Source: Apodemus sylvaticus (lineage: Eukaryota; Chordata; Mammalia; Rodentia; Muridae). Taken from it: a stretch of DNA of 64,000 nucleotides. Positions 32,045 through 45,735 of the stretch are shown piece by piece (position 1 is the stretch's first letter; the number at the start of each line of letters is the position of its first letter). The stretch is from assembly GCF_947179515.1 (NCBI RefSeq), contig NC_067485.1:8373360-8437359 (forward strand), given 5' to 3'. The notes under the pieces are model-generated. The model did no database searches and was not told the DNA's origin. It worked only from the letters and a program-made list of their open reading frames with translations. The translations under genes and the position numbers were made by a program.

Positions 32045-35000
32045 GTAGCTTTGATTTGTAAGTGTGGCAGAATAGGAAACTATGACGGAGGTCCTGCTCA
32101 GGGCCTCGGATCGACACCTCCCAACCTGTGCAAGCCAGCTTTAGAGGCTGTCCTCTCTGGCAGTAATGGGAAGAGGCTTAGGGCTTTAGAAATGCAGTTT
32201 CCTGAGCTAATATTTCATGCTAAATCTATTCCCTCTTTTGACATCTTTATGACCTGTGTACATTGGTCTCATATGTTCGTAATAATGTTCAAATTGAAAG
32301 AGTATTGTGATCACTTTACAGTTAAAAACAGTGCTCTTTGTTAAGTCAGTTTAAGCATCGTGTTACATTTGGGGCTCGTGGCCAATCAGATACACGTTCC
32401 TTTTAAAGATCACTCTTCCCTACTTTTCCAGGATTGTTCTACTTGGACGGACTAGAAAGAATCTGTTGGCTCTATCTGAGGATCTCAAGGGTTGTTTCCA
32501 TATGTTTTTTGTCCTCAGTTACAGAGTGATTACCTTTGGACAAGTCAGTGTGAGATACTGAGTTAGACCCTTGAGCCCTGAATTATTAACTTCGATTTGG
32601 TCTTGGCCCGGAGTTTCTGTTTAGTTGTCTAGACGAAGTTGGTATGTCTGAGAGCTTGAAACATGGCCAACCTGTACTCCAGGCCATTGATGGCTTCCTA
32701 TGGACATCTGTGTTAGTTCTTACAGCAAGCCAGCAAGTCCAAAACAGTGACAGCCACTACTCAGATTAAGGAGAGGGCTCGGAGAGGGCCTGTGGCTTGA
32801 TCCACACTGGGCAGCACCAGCTGAGCAGCCCCTGAGCTCCCAGCTCCAAACCCCCCAACTTGTAGTTTGTTAGATTCCATTCAGGATCTCCCAAAGCCAT
32901 GTGCAGGTTGGTCAGGGGGGCTTGGACGACCTACAGGGACTCTCATAGTGTGCTACATCAGGAAAATAAGGCGAGGGGCAGAGAGGACCCTTCTATACAT
33001 TTCACCTTGCTGTCCAGAGTGTGCCTCTGGCTTCCTTTCGTGGGATACAGTCCTGAACAGGCAGCACTTTCTAAAGTGCACGTTGGTGGGAGCCCCAGCC
33101 TTCCAGACCCTAAATGCAGGAAGGGACCTTCAGAAACACACTGTCCTTTCATCAGGTTTCTCATTTCCAATCACTCCCACGGAGTGTTTGGTTCGCTCTG
33201 CTCTACATTTCAAAATGGCCTCAGCAAGGACTGTTTCACATCTCCGACACAAGTCTACACTATCTGTCTCTCGGGCACCCACCCTGCTGAGGGGCTCCCT
33301 GCAGACCCATCCTTGCTGCTGCACATTACCGATTTGCCTGGGTCTAATTTGGGCCCCAGCGGACCCTGGGTGGACACTCTTTCATTTTGCATTCTCCTCG
33401 GCGTTTGACAGATTTTGTTCACCCAACAAATGTTAAATGCCAGTAGCCAGTAATAACTAACACCTCTCTCTAAATAAAGCACCGTTTTGAGGCAGCATCT
33501 ACATGGCCATTCTGATTTCATCTTTTATTTAGGGAACAGGGAGGGGGAGTCATACCCCAGCACAGATTTCTGTCAGCAGCAGTTGAGTTTCAAAGCCTGA
33601 AACTGGGTCAGGGTAACAGGATTCAGATACAGAATGCTAAAGAGCTCCAAAGCAAGGCCTCAGTTGTCAGGGTGAGAAAGGAAAGTTCTTCCTGGGGCCT
33701 GGGGAAGCAGGCAGGATGGGGACAGGAAGACCTCCGGGCCCACCTGAGCGCTCTGGCTGCCGGCTGAGCTCTCTCCATCCTCCCGGCCCCAGTCGGCGCC
33801 CTCTGAAGCTGGTGCATCCATTCTGTGACTCGGGGTCAAGTCCACTGGTGACTGAGCAGGGTCTGCGCACTCCTTCAATGACTTCAATCTATCCTTGCTA
33901 CATATGGGGGCATAACTATGGTGAACACAGCCCTCGCCTGCACAGCCCTCACCTTCCTAGAACTCTGAGAGGGGAGATAAGTCTTTTAAAAATTACAAAG
34001 TACTTATGGAATCACGAGACCAGCATGGTGTGGAAGGGACACCCGTCAGCACAGACAGGGTGGGCTGGAGAGAACAGTAAGTACATGTCTGGCCAGCCCA
34101 GTCTCCAGACCCCAAGGCAGCGGAGAGACTCAAATCCTGACGGCCGCCTGCCTCACACGTACTCCTGTACCCACACGCTCCTCACATACAATGCACACTA
34201 GCAAGAAATAAGACTGAAAATTAAAAAATAGGACAGATTATGTTCAGAATAGTGAACAGGCACCAGCTAACCAACATGGATAGGGTTTATCCCTGGAGGG
34301 GTGGGTCATGGTGGATATAACACTCTAGTGGCCAAAGGAAATGGGTTCAGAAGATTAATAATCACCAGTATGTGGGAAAATATTTTAATTTTCACGGACA
34401 ATATTTTAGATATGGTGAAATAACCTGTTCTGGGCTCAAAGACTAGTTAGAGGTTCGGGTCTGATATCCAAACAACAACAACAACTAAAAATTAACTGAA
34501 AAGAAGAAAGTCATTCCAGGCAGGCTGCAGCCTGCGCAAAGGCCCTGGGGTAAGTGGGAGGTGGCAGTGTGTTTGAGATGTATGTGAAGCCCAACATGGT
34601 TTGTGTGCATTAGCAAAGGGAACATACTGAAGGTGGAGCTGGGCTTGGAGACCCGCACACACAGAATTCCTTGGGCTAGGGCAGATTGAGCAGTGTTTGT
34701 CATCCCAATGCTTTCTGGATTTTTATCTACTACACCGGAGCAGAAAATGGATGGCAGCTTCAATTCCATTCTCCACAACACTTGCTGGTGAGCTTGAGAA
34801 GTGCACATCCTATTCCAGTCAGGGTCTTTAGGGGAGATATTCCTAGCAAGCCCATTTCACAGATGAAGCTGCCGACTCCCGGGGCTCTGAGCTAGAGTCC
34901 TGGCTTGCTGCTATATCCGCTGGCCTACTTCCTGAACGGCTCTGGATCTCAAGAAGCAGCCTTTATCTGTGCCATGAGACTCTACCTCACAGATGCCCGT

Positions 35001-36365
35001 GAAGTTTGGTGCACTTCCTCTTTCCAACAGTACACTGGACATGCTGTGTTTTCTGTCCTTTGCAGCATTGGTAGATGGCAGACGACTGTAAACATAGCTA
35101 ACTCTGATCCGCCGAAGGATAGATCTCACTGCTGCTTCATGGTCCAAGTCTCCACCACTGGTGTGACTTTATCTGCTAGGTTTTCACAAAGGTGACCAAA
35201 AAGGACAGGAGCTTGACGGAGGGGAGGCCCTTATGGGAGGTGTCAGCAGGAGCCTGGCTGGCCTGGGGAGGTCTCCCGCAGAGGAACAAACCCAAACAGG
35301 TGCGTGGGCTGGCGCAGAGAGCCCTACTCTGGGCTCCAGAGGGTCTCACTAGCAGGGACCTGAGGCGCACAGCTGCTCTCCAGTGAGGGAAGCGGTAAGG
35401 GATTGTGGCGCTGCACGCTAATTGGCAGACTTTAGTGACTTCTCGCCGCCTCCCCGCCACCCGCCCTCCACTACCACCAATCCACTCCTTCTGGCTCTGG
35501 GCAGAGGAGGCTCGCTGCCATGGCAACCAAGCCTTCCAAAGCCGGGAAAACCCACCATAGAGATGTGGGGAGGAAATTTTCACTGCTGAATTTCCAAAGG
35601 GTCTGAAAAGGGAGGGAAGAAAAGAGCGGGTCTTGGGAATGATACAATTGAGAACAATGCTTTTGTGGCTGAAGACGACGACACTGATATTAAAGAAGCG
35701 TTCAAGGACTCATAAGTCTACAGAGATGACCTGGTGAGAAGCCCAGGTCATCCACCATCCACCAGTGTGTGAGGACCACAGCACTGTGTCCGGAGGGACC
35801 CAGACAGTACCAAGGGACCCAACACAAAATACAGAGCAAGTCTGCAGTGCTCTAGTTAAGATTTGACCTGCGTCCTCAGGGACAATCACAGAAGCCATTT
35901 GATAACTGTGGAGCCTCCTTTGAAGGGGTCCGGAGGGGTGAATCCAATGCACATGATGCGTGCACTTCCTGTCTGTATTGCTAGAGGGAGGGGGCAGGGC
36001 CCATCCAGGGCCCATGATGAAGCCAGTCTGCCCCAGTTTGACTCACAACCTTTTGATACTGCTCTGGAGAAGGATGCCTGGCCAACAGCACTCAGGGTAC
36101 CTTCCATAACCGGGCACATCTGTAGTAGACAGAGGGAGTCTGTCGATCCCCTCTTATTCCAGGAGTCCCACAATAGTCTCCTCCACACACATTAGTTCAC
36201 TTCTCTGTTACTAGGGCCTCTCGTTCAAAACACTTCTCTCCCTGTTTCTAAAGGAGTCGGAGCTTTTTGTGCTGTGATCTCATGGCATCTTTTCTGAACT
36301 GCCCTGGTGTTAAGTAGCTGGTGCTCAGAATGTCAAAGGGGTATTTAGCTTTAAAACCAAAGCAA
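32045..36365. other. Long stretch of mostly unique intronic sequence
   Basis: No named gene. At 32899-33408 (plus, ATG start) a 169-codon frame overlaps a 190-codon frame without ATG at 32867-33436, and AATAAA follows at 33473. Neither has a recognisable domain. The part at 35180-35560 is moderately GC-rich with several CpGs. Confidence 0.4.
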
Positions 36366-36367
36366 AC

Positions 36368-36369
<2 letters not shown>

Positions 36370-36409
<40 letters not shown>
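36370..36409. repeat. (CA)n microsatellite
   Basis: About 20 AC dinucleotides. Confidence 0.95.
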
Positions 36410-36411
<2 letters not shown>

Positions 36412-36414
36412 CTC

Positions 36415-38360
36415 TTTGGGACCAATCAGGACTCTATAAAGAAGGACCACAAAGCCCCTGACAGTCCTTAACACTCGGAGCTGTGGACATAGACTACAGG
36501 CCTTTATTTGCCCCTGACAACTCACAAAGCACGCTGTAGCTGGCAGCTTACAACCCGAGTCAGGGAACCCTGGGAGGGAGAGGGCCTGGGGCTGGAGGAG
36601 GGATTCAAGGTACAAAACAGAAGCAATTGGTTTTCAGAGGACTCGGCCATGCTGAGAAAAGCCTCATTTGTTCCTATTGACTAAGAGACAAACAATGTCA
36701 CATTCACCTTTTTCTCCCTGATGTCATTTTTCACACAAAGGCTTGGTGACATGCTTGACTCTCAGGGCCTGGCTCCCCGTGAGACTTCTGGCCAGGCCTC
36801 CCTTAGCTCCTTTCAACAGTATCCAATGAAGAGGACGGGCTAGAGACAGCAGGCAGGGAGAGAAGGGTTCTGAAGAGAGGCCAGGAGTAGCAGAGAAATG
36901 AGCTTCATTCTCTTTTACTACGGGCCATCGGAGGGAATAGCAACTATGTATCTTTGCAGATGTCTTCCTGTTTCTGGTACAGTTTGCTACAGATAGCATC
37001 TCAACCAGTCTCAGGACTAGCCTGGAAGTGCGTGGATAAGGCTGTGTTACCTAAGCAAGGAACAGATGACAAGCCACACCCCCGATCTGGGGTTGCCATT
37101 AACAACCAACTTCATAACTGTGTCCTCTAGGTTCAAGGGCATAGGATGGCTTGGGTTTTGGGAACTTCTCAGGAGATCAAAGACAGTCTCCTTGATCTCA
37201 TGTGGAATCTAGGGTTTGTTTTTTTTCCTAAAAGGAATGTGAATGTATGATGAGGCCATAGGAAGGACAGAGAAGAGGAGGGACAGGTATCAGTGACTGG
37301 ATGGATCTCGTGGGTTTTATGAACAGGTACAGAAATGTTACAATGAAACCAGTTATTTTCTACAATTAATATATGCTAATTTAAAGCCACAAAGAATGAG
37401 AGTAAGTATAAATGGACATACATAACGTCAAAGAAAAAAAAAAAAGAAACCTGAAAGTTGAGGCAATTATACCAAAAGGGGGGAAAAACTATTTTCAAAG
37501 AAGACTACAAAGAAGAAAACATCTTCAAACAGTAATGGCTTAAAGAGGCAGGAATAGACACAGGACGAGGAATTAAGCTATTTCTCCATGTTTTCTATAG
37601 TTTTTAAAAACAAAAATTAGGGTAGGTGACTTTGTCTATGGTTGGAAGGTCCCAAAACTCACACACACACGAAACTTACTCCTCAAGGCAAGGGGTTGGG
37701 TCAGAATCTTTAAGGGGTGATTGCATTGTGGGAGTTCAGCCCTCATACGCTGTGTCTACTGCTGCTGTTGTGTGGGGCGTGAAAGTGGCTTCCGTTGACC
37801 CGGCTCTCCCTCACCTGGCCTCATGCTAAGATTGTTGGCGGTGGGCTTGATGCAGCTGTGGACACCTTGACATCGGACTCCCCTGGACTGGAGAGGGCTC
37901 TGCTCGCCTACGTAACTCCCTTGATGCTCTAACACAAAGCAGCTGAAGCTGTCTGCCAAAGCTCTTCATGACTGATGGGGGAGATGTGATGTGGCATGTG
38001 CCAATCAGCCAGTCTTGCAAGAAGTTTAGCCACAGCTTCCGGTATCTTACTACCATTACTTGCATAACTCATTTAATTGAGAAGAGCAGTTGTCTAAATT
38101 GTATTTTCCATGTAAAATTATTTTGAGGTGTCCTTTCATGTGTGTTATGAGAATATCGAAGGCAGAAAATGCTACAGTTGGTCCAACTACAACATTCTGT
38201 AAGCATTTAAAATACATTTACAAGGAAGAACCGACAGAGAGCGAGTGACAAGGATTTGGGGATTGTGACAAATTGGGGGATACAAATACAATTTTGGAGA
38301 CCAGTCATTAAGTATTGATTCTCTCAGCCAAAATTCCTGCAACCAAGAATCAGAAAGATG
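36415..38360. other. Unassigned intronic sequence
   Basis: No gene or transposon recognised. An A-rich run lies at 37430-37447. Confidence 0.45.
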
Positions 38361-38365
38361 GCTAT

Positions 38366-39067
38366 GCAGAGGGGCTTGAGTGGGAGGGTCCAGCTGTGAG
38401 GGACTGAGTGGGAGGGTCCAACTGTGCAGAGGGGTTGAGTGGGTGGGTCCAGGGTGCAGAGGGGTTGAGTGGGTGGGTCCAGGGAGCAGAGGGGCTGAGT
38501 GGGTGGGTCCAGCTGTGCAGAGGGGCTGAGTGGGTGGGTCCAGGGTGCAGAGGGGCTGAGTGGGTGGGTCCAGCTGTGCAGAGGGGCTGAGTGGGTGGGT
38601 CCAGCTGTGCAGAGGGGCTGAGTGGGTGGGTCCAGCTGTGCAGAGGGGCTGAGTGGGTGGGTCCAGCTGTGCAGAGGGGCTGAATGGGTGGGTCCAGCTG
38701 TGCAGAGGGGCTGAGGGGGTGGGTCCAGCTGTGCAGAGGGGCTGTGTGGGTGGGTCCAGCTGTGCAGAGGGGCTGAGTGGGTGGGTCCAGGGTGCAGAGG
38801 GGCTGAGTGGGTGGGTCCAGGGTGCACAGGGGCTGAGTAGGAGGGGTGCAGAGGAGCTGAGTGGGTGGGTCCAGGGTGCAGAGGGGCTGAGTGGGTGGGT
38901 CCAGCTGTGCAGAGGGGCTGAGTGGGTGGGTCCAGGGTGCAGAGGGGCTGAGTGGGTGGGTCCAGTTCTGCAGAGGGACTGAGTAGGCGAGTCTGTCTGC
39001 GCAGAGGGGCTGAGTGGATAAGTGGTTCTCACTGAGGAGAGGGGCTGAGTGGCTGGGCCCGGCTGTG
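38366..39067. repeat. 30/31-bp minisatellite, about 22 copies
   Basis: The unit contains GCAGAGGGGCTGAGTGGGTG followed by GGTCCAG plus either CTGT (31 bp) or GG (30 bp). The central copies are near-identical and the outer copies decay. The plus strand is G-rich, the minus strand C-rich. Because 31 is not a multiple of three, each frame cycles through all three translations. None of the minus-strand versions of the unit contains a stop, so an apparent 281-codon Pro/Ser/Leu/Thr-rich frame (38187-39032, GTG first codon, no early ATG) appears. It is a repeat product, not a gene. Confidence 0.95.
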
Positions 39068-39069
39068 GA

Positions 39070-42000
39070 AATTTCAGTCTTACTCTGCTGCTTTTGTGGT
39101 AATTTCCCTAAGGTTAGTTTAGTGATTTATGGATAATTTGGTGATTTGTAGCTGCAGAGCCTTGGTTGAGTCACCTGTGTACTGATACTATATATTTGCA
39201 TTTAGAACATGAAGTCATCCTATCCTGGTTCCCATAATACCACAAATCTCTGCAGTATAATCAGATTTAAATTCAGTGTCCTACTTTATATCACAGTTAT
39301 TTCTCATTTTATGTCAGTCAGTGCAGTCAGTCAGCTGCTCCCAGCTGCCTCAGCCCGGTGGGATTTGGGGCTGTGTCACAGAGACGATGCCTCCAAAGCC
39401 AGCTGCCTGCTTTGCTGTGCACATGTGACATTATATAGTGCCTGCCTTTCCATCCCTTCACATGGAATAATATTGTATAACAGTTTCCTTGAAAATTAAA
39501 ACATTCCATCTTTAAGGGAAGCTCTTTAAGCAGGAAGGTAAACAATTCAAAATTAGCTTCAGGAAGTCCCTGAAACTCATCAGGCTCCATAGGCCCCTCC
39601 CTATCAAAGTGCACACTGAAATCTGAGAGTCCTTTCAGACAGAAGGAAGCCAAATAGTAAAGAAGACTCGGACCAGACCAGCTCCCTGGAAGCAGCAGGA
39701 AACAGTTGACCTGTCTGGAGAAAGTTTAGACCAGTGTCACCTAGAAAAGACACCTTCTGACCTGTTGAGCTGCCTGCAGGCTGTGCAGTGGCCTCCAGGT
39801 TGACAGCTTTCGTGAGCTGTCACCCATGCTGGGGTGGGCCTTGATGATACAGCTGTGAGCTTTTTCTGCTCCTCACTCATATCTTTTAAGTAACCCCAAT
39901 AACGCTCGTTGGTTCACCAAGCTGAACTTTGGTGCTGTCTATATTCTGGTCTGATGTGAGATCCCTAACTACTTAGACAATCATTAATGACTTTACACAT
40001 TCTCGACTTCTGTGAATGAAGACCTTGGCTCTGCCCACATGGTTTTCACCTTCTGTGCACCACCTGCCAGTTCTTCCTCTGCATGCTCCCCTCGGTCTTG
40101 TCAGTTCCCACAAACCCTGAGCTTCTGTGACACACTGCACAAAAACTCCCAATGCTGGAGGTCACGTCACAGCCATATTGGCTGCTAGTTTATGCATCTT
40201 GTCCCTGGCACTCCCCAGAGGATGGATACACTCTCATTGGTTGATGGGTGATAAAAAAAAGTGATATCCACCAGGAAGCAACTGTGGCTTTTCAGGGTTG
40301 TGAAATATATATATACCGACATCTTCAAGTATATACAATAAAAGTTCAAGAATTTCATTGTTGATATTCTTTCTGTAACAATTAAGTTAGAATTTTGCAT
40401 CATCTGCCGTGTCGGCACTAAGTTGAACAACCATGGAGAAGGTGTTGGAGGGGCTGCAGGCGTGCAGGTGCCTTCGTGGTGCTATCGGGGAACGGATGCT
40501 TCTGCTCAGGAGTGACCGACCGGGTCTTCCTTTCAGTGCGTCACTGACCTTCGCTCCCCAGGTGTGGACTACTGAGACCTGCAATGCCTTGCATAGATTA
40601 GAAGGGAAATCCAAGCAGAGGCGCAGGGAAGAAAGGCATTTTCAGAGACAGAAGCAAACACTGCTTTGCTGTTTCCTTTCAGGGCTGGTGGTACCTTTTC
40701 TGTGTTGACTAAATAAATTTTTTTGCATTTTCCTAGCTTGAAAAAGTAAATGGGGTTGCTTCCACCTGTATTTATAATGCTGTATCGAGACCCCTGTGCC
40801 ATCTACATGTAGCAAGGTCATTCTTTATCCAATTCTCGCCCAGTCATTAATGAGCACCCAGTGAACTTAAGCCCAGTGTTCAACATAAAACTAATAATGC
40901 CCTTTTAGTGGCTCATTAGTCAAAAAAAAAACCTGTGATGATCCACTTGAATCTTTATCACTCACTTTTTCAGATATAAAGATATCAAATAAGTAATTAC
41001 CACTTACAGTACAGAGTGTGCTTCTCCAACACCAACCTCATCAGAAACAGACTGTGCTAGTAGGGTTTGTGCACAAAATGGCCCGTGGTCCAGTGCCCCC
41101 TTGGATTATGGTCTGCTTTGACATAAAAGAATTTTTTGCTTGTTTACTGGATACTGTACAGGGTCCCCAAGTGGACCTCTCCTTTTCTCTCTGTGGAATG
41201 CTTTTACTAATAACATATCACATGGCTGCTTGAGATCCCAGGGAGCCCTATCTGTCGATGGAGCAGAAGCCTGGAATGTTCTGAGATTATAAAATAACAT
41301 AACGTTCCAGCCATGAGGGAAGCAACAGCGAAAATGAGAGCTTTGGAACCTGGCCGTTGATATCAGTGTGGAAGGCGTTTCTTAAAGGAGTGGCCGCTCT
41401 TGGCCTTCCGATGCTTGCTAGAGAGCAGCTCTGGTTTACGCTGCTCAGGATTCACGCGCCACGTCATTCTCATCTCCGAGAGTCTGATCTGGAGAACGTG
41501 GGAGACCCAGTCACTCCCAAGTAGACGCACCATCAGTCACTGAGGGTACACAGGCCTGTGCACTTTGGACTCCAGGCCGCAAGGGCCTGCTGCTGGGGGT
41601 CCAGCACCCCCAAGTCCTTGCTCTAGCCACACCCTCTCAGTGCTTCCTTCTCTGCCTACCTCTTCTGACTTTATAATTGGTTCCTGAAACTGCAGGGGGA
41701 AAACCATATGAAACTCTTGCCATTCCTACTTGGAAGTTAAATGTGCTTCTTGTCGGTGTATCTGATTGCTCTTAAGCTGAGCAATAGTGTCTATTGGATT
41801 AATGGAAATTCCCTTTGCCAGTAGGGATGCTAGCGATAGCAACACCGCCATGTTAATGAACATCAAATCTGGTTTGGCTAATTCAAAGAGGGTAGAGTTT
41901 AGCCTTGAGAAAAATACCATGACCACACTTTTTATGTCAACAAAGGGCACAAAGGTGTCACAAGGTATGCATCCCCTTTAGGAGCATTTTGGCTGCCTTT

Positions 42001-43204
42001 GGCAGGAGAACAGTCAAGATTTCAGGCTGGACCATGAATTTGATGCTTTGAACATTGTCATGGTGAACACGCAGTTCTTTACTGCTGTTGTGAAGCCCAG
42101 GGCTGGAGTCCTGGGCTAGATTTCAAAAGTTGTGCTTAACGTAAAGTGCTCTGAGGGGTTTTGTCCCCAGTAAAAGCTTAATAAATGTCACGTCAACCAC
42201 ATTAGACTACAGATCATACCTTCCTCAAGCAGGGAGGAAAATTACAGGATCCAAGAAGGGGCAATTTTAGTCAGTTTCCATTATGGAGAAGGGAACACTC
42301 AAAGAATGTCAAAGGATTGGTTAATGTCTGAATGCTGCTCTAGCTCTGATGTCCCTAAATAAACATAATACATTAACAAGGGGGTTAATCACTTCTGCAC
42401 TTCTGAAAATGCCCTTCAAAAGATGGAGCTGTGATTCATTCTCTCCGACTCTCTGTCTATCCTCTGTCTCTGACTCTATCTGTCTCTCTGTCTCTGTGTT
42501 CTCTGTGTGTGTATGTGTGTGTGTGTCCCTCCTTCCTTCCTTCCATCTTTTCTCCCTGCCTCCCCCACCTCAGAAGATACAGTCTTGCCTGGGTAACTTA
42601 GCCAAAGACACATCAGCAACGGGGAGGCCACACTGTCCCCAGCGTCCCTAGGAGCTGCAGTGACTTTACTCTTTACTGCCTGTGCTTCACATTCCTGCCA
42701 TTTGAAATTCTGTAAACTTCATCAAATCTCCTGCTGAAGATACAGAAGAAATAAGACAACAAATGCAATGAAGAAAGTAGACATGTGTTCTTCTGACAAT
42801 GTGACAAATCCATGGCAAAGGTCAGAGGGGAGTTAAGTCCCAGTAGTGCCTCTTCCTGGCTTATAGCAAGTACTTCTTCATGAACTACGACTAACCTTTC
42901 AAAATCTGAGAAAATTCTGTAAATCTATTTTGTCACATGCAAGAGTATGTCCCGGGGTGCGATCCCAAGAACAGGAACACTGGCTTTGAGGTCACTGGAA
43001 TTGTCTTGTATTCTGTAAACTCTAAGGTACCCCACAAACCTACTAAATCAGAAAGTGTGGGGGTGAAGCCAAGCAGACTATTTTAGGGAAGCCACCAAGC
43101 AACTCTGTGTACATAAAAGTTGACAAGCACTGGCCTAGGACACACAAGGTCACATGATTTCTTCACTCCATTCTTACACCCATCCACACCAGGCAATGGT
43201 GCTG
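39070..43204. other. Mostly unique intronic sequence
   Basis: No gene seen. A pyrimidine-rich block with CTGTCT and GTGT units lies at 42440-42560. Short frames show no domain. Confidence 0.45.
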
Positions 43205-43213
43205 TTAAGCGTT

Positions 43214-43284
43214 TATTTTTTTGTGAACTGGGGGTATCCAGGGCTTCTTGCATGCTAGGCAAAGGACTCATCTACTCAGCCCTA
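43214..43284 (-). mobile_element. ID/B4-like SINE fragment, antisense
   Basis: GAACTGGGGGTATCCAGGGC, then TTCTTGCATGCTAGGCAAAG and CTCATCTACTCAGCCC, is the antisense tRNA-like head of the ID/B4 group. Confidence 0.65.
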
Positions 43285-43289
43285 TGATT

Positions 43290-44955
43290 TCAGAGGTGAT
43301 GAAACCAAGGCTCACAAAAGAGAGTCAACATTTCTAAGATCACGTGGATCAATTTAGGAGACTGAAACCCAACCCTATGTTTGCCTGATTCTAGAGATGT
43401 AATTCCCAAGACTCTCAACAAATGTATCAAAAATGGTTTCTACTAAAAAGGACTGATCCAGGGCTCCCATACCCAGTAAAACTTTTCTTTTTCTGCACAA
43501 TGGACTTCTCCATGGAAGATGATGGCCACCATACCCTGACCCTCCTATTCTATGCTTTGGAGGGTATTAACATATCTGATGGTTGTACCGGTGAGTAGAC
43601 ATCTGAGCTTCTGCAAAGTTCATCTGAACCGCTAGTTTCCGTGGGACTCAGGTCTTGGCTTAGGCACTTTTTACTCCAATGAGGACACTTGTTCTGTAAA
43701 GGATACTAGTATAGCTGACCTCAATTTACAGAACTAGAGGGAAGTCAAGGATTCAAAGAGAGCTGTTTACAGTAAAAGGAACAAGAGTTAAAGTAATTGT
43801 GAAGGCTTGGATGCCAGAAAAGCTCATGACAGAAGTGTGGCAGCATCTCTGTAGGCAGGCAGGTGGCTGTGGGTTGTCTTGGGACCAGCAGAGGCCTCAG
43901 GGTAAGCAGTAGCATATTTCACTGCGAGTTGCTCCCTATCAGTCTTGCCCAGGGGTTATTGAATTTTCCAGTTGCCATGGGAACAGGCCTGATTATGAAC
44001 TTTGAGCAATTTGGTGTAAGATGCCATTAAAGGCCACTTAGATACAAATGTTGACATCTGGAAGTAGGGACACTTGAGGGGACTTGCCCACTTTCTCTCA
44101 GCTCACACACCTGCATTGTGAGGGTCAGAACATGAACGTCTTTCCCCTTTCCCCTGCCCTTGCTTCACACAGGGAAGCAGGAGAAGGGAAGGAAGGGAGA
44201 GGAAACACAGAAGTCACCCAAGCTGGAGAGCGATCTTTGATTCCGACGACCATGCCCTTTGATCATGACTGTATCGGACTTACACATTTTCTCCTGGAAT
44301 GAAGATTAACCTAGGTTCTAGCAGATGTGTGAAATGATGTTTAATCTCAGACAGTAAAAGGAGATGCTCCCACAATGGTCAAGTGGTAGCCATCCTGTGT
44401 TTGAGAGGATGACTGTTACGGTATGTAATTATGTTCTGTGATGTGTGCTCCATGTTGGACTTTCTCAGCCCATGCTGGTTTGTGGGGAATAGATAAGAGA
44501 GGCTCAGCGGACCTGAATGAAGTTGTTGCTGCAGGGAGGATGAAGTGGACTTCAGGCGAGTCTATACCCTTATGGTGACTGATTTAGCCAAAGGGAGAGA
44601 ATGGCACTGAGTTTCCATGGGGGTTTAGATCAATCAGATGCCTCCGTAGTATTGCAGAGACCAAGGAAATCTAGGGACGGGTCTGGGCCAGGGAGTCTGG
44701 ATTTGTGGGAGATGTGGTGGTGGTGGGGGGGTAATGCAGGTATGTACAGATGCAGAGATCTGTTTCACCGTCAGGAACACTGGTCAGTTAAAGCTAATGT
44801 CTGCTGAAAGGGAAGTCTGTTCAACCCTGCTTTGCTAATCCAGAATCACTGAGTCACTGAGGCAGCAGAGCCTGAGTCCCTGCGGATGTGGCAACTTACA
44901 GGTCTCATTAAATCAGTCTTGAGGAAAGGCCACCAGCTCAATTCTCCTTCCAGAC
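43290..44955. other. Unassigned intronic sequence
   Basis: No gene, SINE or L1 recognised. Confidence 0.45.
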
Positions 44956-44959
44956 CTCC

Positions 44960-45059
44960 CTCCCTTCCCCCTCTGTCTCTCTCTGTCTCTCTCTCTGTCT
45001 CTCTCTCCCTCCATCCATCTCTCCTTCTCTCTCTCTTCCCCCCTCTCTCTCTCTTTCTC

Positions 45060-45110
<51 letters not shown>
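44960..45110. repeat. Pyrimidine tract and (CT)n microsatellite
   Basis: CTGTCT and CCTT units are followed by a pure (CT)n run at 45066-45109. Frames on both strands across it are artefacts. Confidence 0.95.
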
Positions 45111-45113
<3 letters not shown>

Positions 45114-45374
45114 CCTTGGGCCATTCTTCCAAGGGAGAGGGCATACAATGCACAATTCCATCTAACATGGAGAATGACAGGCCACGTGAGCATTAAGAAG
45201 CTGTAAACAATTTACTCTTTCACTAGAATCCACTCCACCTAAAAGCAACCAAAAAGCAAGATTGATAAACTTGCTTTTCAACAAAATCAGCCAATTTCTT
45301 GGGTAAACTATTTTAGTTTTTTTTTCTGCAAAGACTTAACTTTAGATAAATAATAAACACTCAGAACCTATTTG

Positions 45375-45698
45375 TGGGGGTTTGAATATGCTTGGCCCAG
45401 GGAGTGGCACTATTAGGATGTGTGGCCTTGTTGGAAGAAGTGTGTCACTGTGGGAGTAGTCTCTGAGACCCTCCTCCCAGCTGCCTGAACACAGTGCTTT
45501 CCTGGCTGCAGTTGGATAAAGATGTAGAACTCTCAGCTCCCCCTGCACCATGACTACCTAGATGCTGCCATGGTTCCTGCCATGATAATGGACTGAACCT
45601 CTGAACCTGTAAGCCAGCCCCAATTCGATGTTGTCCTTTATAAGAGTGGCCTTGGTCATGGTGTCTGTGCATAGCAATGGAAACCCTAATGAAGACAC
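45375..45698 (+). mobile_element. URR1-like rodent repeat
   Basis: TTTGAATATGCTTGGCCCAG, GGGAGTGGCACTATTAGGAT, AAGTGTGTCACTGTGGGAG, GATGCTGCCATGGTTCCTGC, AAGCCAGCCCCAATTCGATG and CCTAATGAAGACAC. It carries only one copy of the 20-bp segment that is expanded in the copies at 23873 and 52516. Confidence 0.75.
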
Positions 45699-45735
45699 CC
45701 CACCCACCCAAATAAGGTCAATATTGAGGTAGGTG

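Noticed and set aside
35643..35713. Short plus frame ending in an acidic peptide with AEDDDTDIKEAF
   Set aside because: It looks protein-like but is too short, has no exon signals that I can verify, and matches nothing I can name.
38366..39067. Regular direct repeats that could suggest a CRISPR array
   Set aside because: The units are contiguous, with no unique spacers, and the genome is mammalian. It is a minisatellite.
44846..45193. Arg/Glu-rich and Ser/Leu-rich frames
   Set aside because: Translation of the (CT)n/(GA)n tract.
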